Source: an uncultured Opitutia bacterium (GTDB lineage: Bacteria; Verrucomicrobiota; Verrucomicrobiia; Opitutales; UBA953). From it: a DNA stretch of 11,433 nucleotides. The stretch lies in assembly GCA_903957465.1 (NCBI GenBank), contig CAJBPJ010000274.1, forward strand, positions 1 to 11,433, written 5' to 3'. Below the pieces are notes generated by a model. The model saw nothing but the letters and a program-made list of their open reading frames with translations, had not been told where the DNA came from and ran no database searches. Below, in pieces: positions 1 to 7,392 of the stretch. The translations under genes and the position numbers were made by a program. How positions within the stretch are numbered: position 1 is the stretch's first letter; each line of letters starts with the position of its first letter.

Positions 1-2900
1 TCACCTAATGGCCCGCGGTAATACTGACCGATTTGACGTTCGTTGTAGTCGACGAAATTGAAACGACGGACCTTGTACGGGCAATTATTGGCGCAGTAGC
101 GTGTACCGATACAGCGGTTGTAGGCCATCGTATTGAGTCCTTCCTCGTCGTGCACCGTAGCATTGGCAGGACATACAGATTCGCACGGTGCGGTTTCACA
201 ATGCTGACAGGCAATCGCCTGGAAGGTGACTTGAGGGTTCTCTGGAATCTCCATGCCAGCTTGTTCGCGGCCATCGAAGAAGTAACGGTCGAGACGAATC
301 CAGCGCATATCGCGCCCTTTGAGCACTTGGTCGCGACCAACCACAGGGATATTGTTCTCGGCCTGACAAGCGGTGACACACGCATTGCAACCCGTACAGG
401 TGTTCAAGTCGATCGACATACCCCACTGCTGAGGTAGCGGAGTCTTGTCGCCTTGATTGCGCCAAACAGCGACATTCGGGGGAACACCGTGATCAGGGTG
501 TTCGTAGGCAGAGTTACCACGTGGGGTGGTGATAGCCTTCGCAGCCGGTGAAAGTTTTTCGTCGGCACCGTAGACAGCGGGCACGTGACCATCGACGCCA
601 AGGCGCGCGGCAAATGTTGGTTTCTCGGAGAAATCTTCGACGGAACCTTCGCGAATGATGTCACGACCTTCCATCGACCAGTGATCTTGAGTATTCGCCA
701 CAACAACCGTTTCAGCGGTGAGCTCAATGGTTGCACCCGAAGAGAAAGCAGGGTTCGCAGTTGTGACTAAAGGATAAGTATCAAAGCCAACGCCGATGAC
801 GCGGCCTTCGTTTAGGCGCTCGGCAACGCGGGCACCAGCGCGACCAACGACACGACGACCGTAACCGAGCTGCAGTCCAAGCGTCCACTTCGCCAAACCT
901 GGCATAATAAAGGCAGGCCCTTCGATGGTACGACCGCCAACCGTCACGCGCAAGATGCGGCACTTTAATTTACCGTCGACGACTTGGTTGATGTTACGGT
1001 TCAGCGCACCGATTTTATTAATAACCATCGGCTCTGGTTCAATCTCTAGGGACTTAGCCAAAGCAGGACTGACTAAAATAACATTTTCCCAGCAGATCTT
1101 CGACATCGCATCCGGTGCTTCGAGCAACCATGCGTTATTGGCGGTCGAGCCATCACCTGCACCAGTACTTGGCACAATGCGCACTTCAAGTTTTTGACGG
1201 GATACTTCGGGCGCTGTCACTTGGACGGTAGCCGTACGGATCGAAGTAGGGTTAAACTTTGAGCCGCCTAGAACGCCCTCTTTCAACCAAGCATTGAAAG
1301 TGGATGTTCCTGAAAAACCACCGGCAATAAGATTAAATTTCTCGGTCACCCAGTGAAGGGCATCGGTGTTACCTGAACCCGAGAGAGTCGCCAAGACTTC
1401 GAGTTCAGAAAGTGTGTCGTATAGCGGCGCAATCATCGGCTGCACCGGCACGTAAGTACCGTCGAGCGTCCGACCATCAGACCAAGCTTCGAGGTAGTGA
1501 GACTGAGCAACAAAAAGACCTTTTTGATCGCGCGTCAGGCGTGAACTTTCGTCGGCATCGGGGCCGTAGCCACCCACGCGCACCAAGGATGTCGTCGCCT
1601 TCACGACATTCGCAAAACCAAGATCAGCCGGTGCGTCGAAAACAGGGTTACCGCCAAGGATGACCAACTTCTTGGGCTTCGCCGCAACGAGCTGTGCGAT
1701 TGTCGACGCAGGTACGCGATCCGTGACGTGATAGCGAACGGTCTTATCGACCGCATTGAGCTGTTGATTCACCTGGGCGACAATCTGGTGAACCGCAGCA
1801 GGAAGGTGCGCACCCGCAACCACGAGGGACTGGCCACGGCGAGCGACTAAGTCTGCAGCGCACTCAGCAATCCACTTCGGATCGATATCAAGTTTTGGCG
1901 CCGAGATTGAACTCGAACCACCCGTGAGACGCATAACCTCGGCGCTTAGTTGCGCAGCAAAGGCTGCCATTTGCGAACTCTCTAAAGGCAAACGATGGTC
2001 AGCAGCAGCACCCGTTAAAGTGAAGAGCGACTCGACGGAATAAAGACGAACCATCTCCTTGGCCTGCTCTGGCGTGTCGGCACGGCGAGCGGCGGCGTAC
2101 GCACGGGTAGCTTCGACCTGTTGGTCGCCCGATCCGAGGAAGTCGACATCGATTGCGAGGATGCGTTTCGCTGCAGCAAAATCAGGAATGACGCGCACAT
2201 TTTCGCCGAGCGCACGGTCGCCAGCACCTTGATCAACCGGTGTGTACTCCGCCCAAATCGCCTGAGGGAACCGTTTCTTAATTAAGCTTACAAGGTGAGC
2301 GCGCGTTGGTGATGTCGATGGACGAGCCAAGAAGGCAAGTCCCGCACCAGTGCCAGCCTCTTTCGCAAATGCCGCGAGGGCATCGCGCACGAGCGCGGAA
2401 GAAATAGGTGCACCATTAAAACCAACCGAAGTCGTCGCCCGATCGGGATCGTACAGACCTAAGACACTCGCTTGCGCAACTTTTGAAGAAGCTGTTCCTG
2501 ACGCCGCATGGCTCGGATTGCCTTCAATTTTAGTTGGGCGATGTTGTTGTGTTTCAACCAAGATGGGTTGGTTGGCATACTCGCCAGGGAAAGAGGATGC
2601 GAAATAAGTCGGGATGCCTGGAATCGTCATCTCAGGCGTCTTCGCATAAGGCAGCGTATGGTTGCGCGGCTCGCGGCAGCCCGAAAGACCTAAACCTGCG
2701 AGACCAAACGAAGCGCCCATCAAGGCAAGGAATGAGCGACGATCAACTTCACTAAGCGTGGATGCCCCATCAAGGAATTCACGTTCCGCACGCGTGCGGA
2801 ATTCAGGAGACTTATTACGCTCCTCGAGGCTGCGCCAGTAACTTGGACCGGTCACATCGCCAACCTTAGGCTCAGGGTGAATAAAGACGCGCTTGCTCAT
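1..2900 (-). CDS. actB: Alternative complex III subunit ActB (Fe-S / molybdopterin-oxidoreductase-like), 3' end beyond window
   Basis: Large periplasm-facing subunit of alternative complex III, a membrane quinol oxidase that replaces cytochrome bc1. The frame is open without a stop from the ATG at 2900 to the left edge (966 codons). The N-terminus has a Tat-type motif DRRSFL (residues 53-58), a hydrophobic stretch and a lipobox-like LSGC (72-75), so Tat export and possible lipidation are likely. A long molybdopterin-oxidoreductase-like domain fills the middle; in this family it is known to lack the cofactor. Near the right end of the visible protein are ferredoxin-like cysteine runs: C835/838/841/845, C898/901/906/910, and C930/936/940 with Thr933 at one usual Cys position, as expected for the family's [3Fe-4S] site. 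The last cysteine group and the stop lie outside the window. It follows actA by 21 bases, so the two are surely one operon; actC should be next. No Shine-Dalgarno is visible. Confidence 0.95.
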   Translation of the reverse strand, partial: MSKRVFIHPEPKVGDVTGPSYWRSLEERNKSPEFRTRAEREFLDGASTLSEVDRRSFLALMGASFGLAGLGLSGCREPRNHTLPYAKTPEMTIPGIPTYFASSFPGEYANQPILVETQQHRPTKIEGNPSHAASGTASSKVAQASVLGLYDPDRATTSVGFNGAPISSALVRDALAAFAKEAGTGAGLAFLARPSTSPTRAHLVSLIKKRFPQAIWAEYTPVDQGAGDRALGENVRVIPDFAAAKRILAIDVDFLGSGDQQVEATRAYAAARRADTPEQAKEMVRLYSVESLFTLTGAAADHRLPLESSQMAAFAAQLSAEVMRLTGGSSSISAPKLDIDPKWIAECAADLVARRGQSLVVAGAHLPAAVHQIVAQVNQQLNAVDKTVRYHVTDRVPASTIAQLVAAKPKKLVILGGNPVFDAPADLGFANVVKATTSLVRVGGYGPDADESSRLTRDQKGLFVAQSHYLEAWSDGRTLDGTYVPVQPMIAPLYDTLSELEVLATLSGSGNTDALHWVTEKFNLIAGGFSGTSTFNAWLKEGVLGGSKFNPTSIRTATVQVTAPEVSRQKLEVRIVPSTGAGDGSTANNAWLLEAPDAMSKICWENVILVSPALAKSLEIEPEPMVINKIGALNRNINQVVDGKLKCRILRVTVGGRTIEGPAFIMPGLAKWTLGLQLGYGRRVVGRAGARVAERLNEGRVIGVGFDTYPLVTTANPAFSSGATIELTAETVVVANTQDHWSMEGRDIIREGSVEDFSEKPTFAARLGVDGHVPAVYGADEKLSPAAKAITTPRGNSAYEHPDHGVPPNVAVWRNQGDKTPLPQQWGMSIDLNTCTGCNACVTACQAENNIPVVGRDQVLKGRDMRWIRLDRYFFDGREQAGMEIPENPQVTFQAIACQHCETAPCESVCPANATVHDEEGLNTMAYNRCIGTRYCANNCPYKVRRFNFVDYNERQIGQYYRGPLG

Positions 2901-2921
2901 CGGTAAATAAATAGGTGCGGG

Positions 2922-3614
2922 TTAGCGGTGACAGCCCGAGCAGCTTTGGGGCGGGGCGATTTTCCAATCGTGAACAAACTTGGTGCCTTGCTCGACTTGG
3001 GCGGCAGGTGTCGTTGCAGACCATGCAAGGTCCGTAACCTTATCAACCGGACGAACCGCAAGCTCGGGGTTGCGGTGACAATCCAAGCAGAAGGACATGC
3101 TCAATGGCTTTTGCTGCCCGACGACTTCCATCTGGTCAACACGACCATGACATTCCACACAGCTCACACCGCGGCTGACGTGAACAGAGTGCGGGAAATA
3201 AACGTAATCGGGCACCTTGTGGACTTTGACCCATTGGATCGGCGCGCCCGAAGCCATACTCTCGCGAATAGGCGCAATTGTTGGGGCATCTTTTTTAATG
3301 ACGCTGTGGCAATTCCAACAAGTGCTCGTTGCAGGCACATTGGAATGCGGGGACTTCTCGACGTTGGTGTGACAGTAACGGCAATCTAAACCCAAGACGC
3401 CTACGTGGAAACCATGGTCAAAAGCCACTGGCTGATCAGGGGTGTAGCCGACGTTAAGGTACTTGTTCGTCGCATACTCATTCACCGCAGCCGTCACGAG
3501 CGCGCCTGCTAGGACAAGGAAGAAAATGATGCGGAGGGGAGCACCATTTGACCAGCGAGGGAAAAAGTTGCCTGAGTGAGTCGGGCGATTGAGGAATTCG
3601 AGGAGACGGCGCAT
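2922..3614 (-). CDS. actA: Alternative complex III pentahaem cytochrome c subunit ActA
   Basis: Multihaem c-type cytochrome of alternative complex III; it carries electrons from the quinol-oxidising core toward soluble carriers or an oxidase. The 230-residue protein has one membrane segment at about residues 28-43 after a short N-terminal tail, which would anchor it with the haem domain in the periplasm. Five CXXCH haem-binding motifs are present: CRYCH 78-82, CWNCH 99-103, CVECH 152-156, CLDCH 176-180 and CSGCH 225-229. The last one ends a single residue before the C-terminus. Further His residues (for example near 67, 70, 142 and 145) could be distal ligands. The ATG at 3614 is chosen because the next Met is far downstream, beyond the membrane segment and the first haem motifs. 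It is the first act gene, with 402 non-coding bases upstream, so the operon promoter should lie there. Haem count, anchor and the actB neighbour make the call firm. Confidence 0.95.
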   Translation of the reverse strand: MRRLLEFLNRPTHSGNFFPRWSNGAPLRIIFFLVLAGALVTAAVNEYATNKYLNVGYTPDQPVAFDHGFHVGVLGLDCRYCHTNVEKSPHSNVPATSTCWNCHSVIKKDAPTIAPIRESMASGAPIQWVKVHKVPDYVYFPHSVHVSRGVSCVECHGRVDQMEVVGQQKPLSMSFCLDCHRNPELAVRPVDKVTDLAWSATTPAAQVEQGTKFVHDWKIAPPQSCSGCHR

Positions 3615-3879
3615 CGGTCGTGCGATGTGGATAGGTTAGCGGGTAGTCACCGGATAAAGACCAGTGAATGAAAAAGGAAGTGGCTTCGAGAACGAGGCTA
3701 CCCACCCGGCGAGGGCGGAGTGAACAGGTCCAATAAAGTGAAGCATGTGCACGGCTACACTCGGAAACAGGAGAGCGGGAAACCCTTCGCAACCCTATTC
3801 TACTAACCGCGAACACCCTGCCCTTTAAGGCCGAGAATCGAGTTGAGGATACTTTTATGAAAAAACTGCTAATAAGTAC

Positions 3880-3897
3880 TATAATCCTATGATTATA
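3880..3897. promoter_or_regulatory. Perfect AT-rich palindrome with TATAAT/TTATAAT boxes, candidate act operator or promoter
   Basis: Arms TATAATC and GATTATA (7 bp, perfect) are separated by CTAT. Each strand shows a -10-like TATAAT/TTATAA sequence. The surrounding patch is clearly richer in A/T than the rest of the window. It lies about 270 bp upstream of actA, in the only large gap of the minus-strand block. It could be a -10 region read on either strand or a dimeric regulator site. No well-spaced -35 is evident, so its role is inferred. Confidence 0.35.
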
Positions 3898-3933
3898 AAC
3901 AGTTTATGAACTTAATGCCATAGGCTCAAAGCA

Positions 3934-3955
3934 GGGCTAGCACGCGAGCTAACCC
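3934..3955 (-). terminator. Candidate terminator hairpin after tpiA
   Basis: On the minus strand the RNA would fold GGGUUAGC / UCGCGU / GCUAGCCC: an 8-bp stem with one U-G wobble and a 6-base loop, about 60 bases past the tpiA stop. The plus-strand version has a C-A mismatch instead, which favours the minus reading. The bases after it (UGCUUUG) are only weakly U-rich, so termination may be partial or the hairpin may protect a 3' end. Confidence 0.4.
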
Positions 3956-4016
3956 CATGACGTTTCAAACTATTAGGGAATCCTCCAAAGTACCCGCTAA
4001 AGTCTAATCCCCTAAA

Positions 4017-4793
4017 TCAACGGGAGACAGAGCGCGCGGCACTTCGGACAAGCTCGGTGAAGCTCTTGGCTTCGAGCGCGGCGCCACCAATAAGACCTCC
4101 ATCAATGTCGTTTTCTGCAAGCAATGCGTCGGCGTTGTCAGGCTTCATAGATCCGCCGTAGAGAATACGCATCCGTGAAGCTGCCTCGATGCCGAAGAGT
4201 GTATTCAGGGTTGAGCGGATAAATGCATGAACCTCTTGAGCCATCGCAGGGGTTGCCGTCTTGCCTGTGCCGATGGCCCAGACCGGTTCGTAGGCAATGA
4301 CCACTTGATCGGACTTTGCCTGGGCAACGCCCGCCAGACCCGCTTCCAGCTGGGTTTTGACGACCTCAAAGGCTTTACCAGCTTCACGCTCAGCGAGCGT
4401 TTCACCAACGCAGAGAATCGGGCGAAGGGATGCTTCGAGAGCCGACAGAACTTTTCGATTCACGAATGCATCGGTCTCACCAAAGATCGCACGGCGCTCA
4501 CTGTGTCCGACAATAACGTACGTGACGTGCAAGTCTCGCAGCATCACCACGGAGACTTCGCCCGTGAACGCACCACTGACCTTATCGTGCACATTCTGTG
4601 CACCAAGAACGAGGTGGGTACCTTCCAACAAGCCGCTGACACGCTCGAGTGCGGTGAACGGCGGGCAAAGCACCACGTGAACATTGGATTCTTTACCAAT
4701 GGTGGCGGAAAGGGCTTGAACGAGCTCGGTCGCTTCGGTCGCCGTCTTGTTCATCTTCCAGTTACCAGCAATGAGTGGGATGCGCTTAGACAT
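4017..4793 (-). CDS. tpiA: Triosephosphate isomerase
   Basis: Cytosolic enzyme that interconverts dihydroxyacetone phosphate and glyceraldehyde 3-phosphate in glycolysis and gluconeogenesis. The 258-residue product has the usual bacterial length and all key residues: the GNWKMN strand with Lys13, GHSERR with the electrophile His97, and AYEPVWAIGTG with the base Glu169 followed by the flexible loop. The phosphate-binding YGGS (212-215) and GGLIGGAAL (232-240) close the barrel. The start is set at the ATG at 4793 because the conserved N-terminal strand begins at once; an in-frame TTG at 4811 would add six residues with no family support. Loop 3 reads QNVHDKVSGAFTGE, where many homologues have an aromatic/acidic run before GAFTGE; this is a minor variant at the dimer interface. 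It follows pgk by 109 bases on the same strand, and the upstream sequence shows no Shine-Dalgarno. Confidence 0.98.
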   Translation of the reverse strand: MSKRIPLIAGNWKMNKTATEATELVQALSATIGKESNVHVVLCPPFTALERVSGLLEGTHLVLGAQNVHDKVSGAFTGEVSVVMLRDLHVTYVIVGHSERRAIFGETDAFVNRKVLSALEASLRPILCVGETLAEREAGKAFEVVKTQLEAGLAGVAQAKSDQVVIAYEPVWAIGTGKTATPAMAQEVHAFIRSTLNTLFGIEAASRMRILYGGSMKPDNADALLAENDIDGGLIGGAALEAKSFTELVRSAARSVSR

Positions 4794-4872
4794 AAAGGAT
4801 ACGAGGCTCAAGGAGAGCCGAGGCCAGCCAACGGTGCAAGCCTTCCCGAAAGAAGTCCCCGTATAATAAACC

Positions 4873-4890
4873 GCGGGGTGTAAACCCCAC
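4873..4890 (-). terminator. Short GC-rich hairpin between pgk and tpiA
   Basis: Read on the minus strand, GUGGGG / UUUACA / CCCCGC can form a 6-bp stem (one U-G pair), starting 12 bases past the pgk stop and followed by GGUUUAUUAUAC. The tail is moderately U-rich but not a clean run. It may be a weak terminator, an attenuator that lowers tpiA relative to pgk, or a stabilising 3' structure. A TATTAT sequence just after it could also belong to a tpiA promoter, though no -35 at proper spacing is seen. Confidence 0.3.
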
Positions 4891-4902
4891 TCCCAGAGAG
4901 CC

Positions 4903-6150
4903 TTAGGCTTGATCCAAAGCCGTCACACCTGGCAGTGCTTTACCTTCAAGGTATTCAAGCGATGCGCCGCCACCGGTCGAGCAATGCGAGACCTTGGTGT
5001 CAGCGCCAAATTTCTTTGCCGCCGTCGCCGTATCGCCTCCGCCCACGACTGTCATCGCACCGCGTGCAGTCGCTTCAACAACCGCTTGGGCCATTGCCTG
5101 AGTACCTTTTGAAAAGAGATCGAATTCAAAAACACCACATGGTCCGTTCCAAATAATTGTACCGGCACGGCCAATAGCCTCGCGATAAAGCGCGATCGAC
5201 TTGGGGCCCGCATCCATACCTTCCCAGCCTGCAGGAATACCCGAGGCAAGGTCTGCTGGGCGCGTGTTGGCTGTCGGCGAGAACGCGTCACCACAGAGGA
5301 AGTCGACAGGCAAAGTGATACGCACGCCGCGCGCCTTCGCTTTGTCGAGAAGCTCCTGCACAATCAGGGCGCCATCTTTGTCGAAGAGCGAATTACCGAT
5401 TTCCATACCGTCACAAACTTTTCGGAACGTATAAGCCATACCACCGCCAATGATAATCTCATCGGCCTTCTCGATGAGATTACGGATAAGCGGAATTTTA
5501 TCGGCAATCTTGGCACCACCAAGAATCGCTAAGAGCGGTCGCTGGGGGTGCTGAAGGACGGCATCAAAGGCCTTGAGCTCAGCCTCAAGCAAGAAGCCGG
5601 CGACTTTAATGGGAAGGTTAACACCAACCATCGAAGAATGCGCACGGTGGGCAGTGCCGAAGGCGTCGTTAACATAAACATCACCCAGCTTACTCAACGA
5701 TGCCCGGAAGGTCGCAACCTTCGCGGGATCGGCTTTCAAACTCGTGCCGTCCTCTTGCTTCACCTTGCCCTCTTCTTCGATGTGGAAGCGAAGATTTTCT
5801 AAAAGTAAAACTTGGCCAGGCTTCAGATTCGCCGCGGCTTGTTCGGCGACAGGGCCAACACACTCAGCCGCAAAAGCGACGGGACGTCCTAATAGCTTTT
5901 CGAGTTCAGCCGCAACCGGACGCAGTGAAAACTTCTCGACGACTTTACCATCGGGACGACCCAAGTGAGACATCAAGACAACGCTTGCACCCTGATCGAG
6001 TACGTAACGCAAAGTCGGTAACGCAGCCGCAATACGCTGGGTATTGGTAATCGCGCCCGTCTTCTTGTCCTGAGGGACATTGAAGTCGACGCGCATCAAC
6101 ACGCGTTTACCAGAAAGACTACCAAGGGTTCGCAGGGATTTAACGGCCAT
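4903..6150 (-). CDS. pgk: Phosphoglycerate kinase, eukaryote-like form
   Basis: Transfers phosphate from 1,3-bisphosphoglycerate to ADP in glycolysis, or the reverse in gluconeogenesis; cytosolic and monomeric. The 415-residue protein starts at the ATG at 6150, just before the conserved first strand; an in-frame GTG at 6174 is the alternative. Visible motifs are RVDFNVP (20-26), the basic-patch segment SHLGRP, ENLRFH, the GDVYVNDAFGTAHRAHSS block, LAILGGAKIADKI, WNGPCGVFE, and the nucleotide-binding GGGDTA (370-375) with STGGGASLE (391-399). It is longer than the roughly 390-400 residues of typical bacterial Pgk. The extra length includes an insert after ENLRFH (EEEGKVKQEDGTSLKADPAK) and an ITLPVDF...ASGIPAGW section that closely resemble animal and plant enzymes. 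It sits between gap and tpiA, but a strong terminator separates it from gap, so it probably has its own promoter. Confidence 0.98.
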   Translation of the reverse strand: MAVKSLRTLGSLSGKRVLMRVDFNVPQDKKTGAITNTQRIAAALPTLRYVLDQGASVVLMSHLGRPDGKVVEKFSLRPVAAELEKLLGRPVAFAAECVGPVAEQAAANLKPGQVLLLENLRFHIEEEGKVKQEDGTSLKADPAKVATFRASLSKLGDVYVNDAFGTAHRAHSSMVGVNLPIKVAGFLLEAELKAFDAVLQHPQRPLLAILGGAKIADKIPLIRNLIEKADEIIIGGGMAYTFRKVCDGMEIGNSLFDKDGALIVQELLDKAKARGVRITLPVDFLCGDAFSPTANTRPADLASGIPAGWEGMDAGPKSIALYREAIGRAGTIIWNGPCGVFEFDLFSKGTQAMAQAVVEATARGAMTVVGGGDTATAAKKFGADTKVSHCSTGGGASLEYLEGKALPGVTALDQA

Positions 6151-6222
6151 AAGGGTAGACCTAAACTGACGCACCCAGGCGGCATCTGAAAAGGGAAAAA
6201 TGACGCTCGGGTACGATTGAGA

Positions 6223-6263
6223 GAAAAGTCTAAAACAAAGCGGCGACCCGAAGGTCGCCGCTT
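6223..6263 (-). terminator. Rho-independent terminator of gap
   Basis: On the minus strand the RNA has a perfect 11-bp stem AAGCGGCGACC / GGUCGCCGCUU closed by a UUCG tetraloop in the very stable C(UUCG)G context (stem and loop at 6238-6263). The tail UGUUUUAGACUUUUC (6237-6223) is U-rich. The stem starts 20 bases after the gap stop. The orientation is clear: the loop is UUCG and the tail is U-rich only on the minus strand. This is the strongest terminator in the window. Confidence 0.9.
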
Positions 6264-6283
6264 AAGGAGGTATGACGGCTAAC

Positions 6284-7330
6284 TCAGAGCTTAGCGGTGA
6301 CCTTCGAGAGGAGCTCGACCACGCGGTTCGAATAGCCCCACTCATTGTCATACCAGCTGATGAGTTTGAAGAAGTTTTTATTCAACTCGATCGAAGAACC
6401 TCCATCGAAGATGGATGAACTCTTGTCGTGAATGAAGTCCGATGAAACGACTTCATCTTCCGTGTAAGCAAGAATACCCTTAAGGTAAGTTTCCGAAGCG
6501 CGCTTCATGGCAGCCTTAATTTCTGCGAGCGACGTGTCCTTGGAGGTCCGCACGGTGAGATCGACCACAGAAACTGTTGGTGTGGGGACGCGGAAGGCCA
6601 TGCCAGTGAGCTTACCTTTCACTTCAGGGCAGACGAGGGCAACGGCCTTGGCAGCACCGGTAGCCGAAGGAATGATGTTAATCGCAGCCGAGCGGCCACC
6701 CTTCCAGTCCTTCTTGGAAGGACCGTCGACCGTCTTCTGAGTAGCGGTGTAAGCGTGCACAGTGGTCATCAGGCCTTCAACAATACCAAAGCCTTCCTTC
6801 AACAATACGTGGACGAGCGGCGCCAAGCAGTTGGTTGTGCAAGATGCGTTAGAAATAATGTGATGCTTGGTAGCGTCGTACTTGTCGTCATTCACACCAA
6901 TAACGACAGTGATGTCTTCATCTTTCGCAGGCGCGGAAATGATGACCTTCTTAGCGCCAGCTTCGAGGTGACCTTTAGCTTTCGCAGCTTCCGTAAAGAG
7001 ACCCGTGGACTCGATGACGACCTGGACGCCCAAGGAACCCCAAGGAAGTTCCGCAGGAGTCTTCGCTGAGACCACTTTGATTTCGTGGCCGTTAACCACG
7101 AGGACATCGTCTTCAACTTTATCGGGAGATGATTTCTTCGAAGTGACCGTGCCGTTGAAGCGACCCTGGGTAGAGTCGTACTTCAGTAGGTAGGCAAGGT
7201 TATCGGCCGGAACAATATCACCGACGGCCACGACATTAAACTTCGTGCCAAGGTGGCCCTGTTCGACGAGGGCACGGAATACGAGACGGCCGATGCGACC
7301 GAATCCATTAATTGCGACATTGATAGCCAT
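6284..7330 (-). CDS. gap: Glyceraldehyde-3-phosphate dehydrogenase (type I)
   Basis: Oxidatively phosphorylates glyceraldehyde 3-phosphate to 1,3-bisphosphoglycerate with reduction of NAD(P)+; cytosolic homotetramer. The 348-residue product has the Rossmann motif GFGRIG (9-14), the active-site segment SNASCTTNC with catalytic Cys164, the partner His192 in TTVHAYTATQ, a recognisable S-loop around SAAINIIPSATGAAKA, and the C-terminal SWYDNEWGYS. Asp38 at the end of the second strand (VAVGDIV) suggests NAD+ preference and hence a glycolytic role; this is inference from the family. The start is the ATG at 7330, right at the first beta strand. The frame stays open upstream to 7414, but that stretch overlaps the GH13 gene and has no family match. 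It lies 62 bases after the GH13 stop and is followed by a strong terminator. No Shine-Dalgarno is seen. Confidence 0.98.
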   Translation of the reverse strand: MAINVAINGFGRIGRLVFRALVEQGHLGTKFNVVAVGDIVPADNLAYLLKYDSTQGRFNGTVTSKKSSPDKVEDDVLVVNGHEIKVVSAKTPAELPWGSLGVQVVIESTGLFTEAAKAKGHLEAGAKKVIISAPAKDEDITVVIGVNDDKYDATKHHIISNASCTTNCLAPLVHVLLKEGFGIVEGLMTTVHAYTATQKTVDGPSKKDWKGGRSAAINIIPSATGAAKAVALVCPEVKGKLTGMAFRVPTPTVSVVDLTVRTSKDTSLAEIKAAMKRASETYLKGILAYTEDEVVSSDFIHDKSSSIFDGGSSIELNKNFFKLISWYDNEWGYSNRVVELLSKVTAKL

Positions 7331-7392
7331 GTTGGTGAAAGAACCAGCAAAGCCCCCACGAGGCCAGAAAGGCAAGCGGAGAAAAAACTGCC

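Larger units (their letters stand above)
3615..4016. other. 402-bp intergenic region between tpiA and actA
   Basis: No credible gene is seen here; open frames that cross it are short or out-of-frame shadows of actA. Going leftward from tpiA it holds a hairpin (3934-3955), an AT-rich patch (about 3843-3926) with a perfect 18-bp palindrome (3880-3897), and then about 230 bases of more balanced composition up to actA. The actA operon promoter is expected here, but I cannot assign one clear -35/-10 pair. Copies of TTAGCGGGTA in inverted orientation lie near its two ends (3636-3645 and 3991-4000). Confidence 0.7.

Noticed and set aside
1..2900. Numerous medium-length frames on both strands inside actB, and similar ones in the other genes
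   Set aside because: They are shadows of long conserved coding sequences. I checked that the actB frame is free of stops across the whole stretch, so there is no sign of a broken gene either.
3478..3816. 112-codon minus-strand frame running into the actA leader
   Set aside because: It overlaps actA in another frame, has a biased composition and no recognisable domain. The actA frame with five haem motifs explains the overlapping part.
6264..6418. AAGGAGG followed by an ATG and a 48-codon plus-strand frame, antisense to the 3' end of gap
   Set aside because: The Shine-Dalgarno-like sequence is only one base from the ATG, too close to work. It lies beside the gap terminator, and the frame is a shadow of a well-conserved gene.
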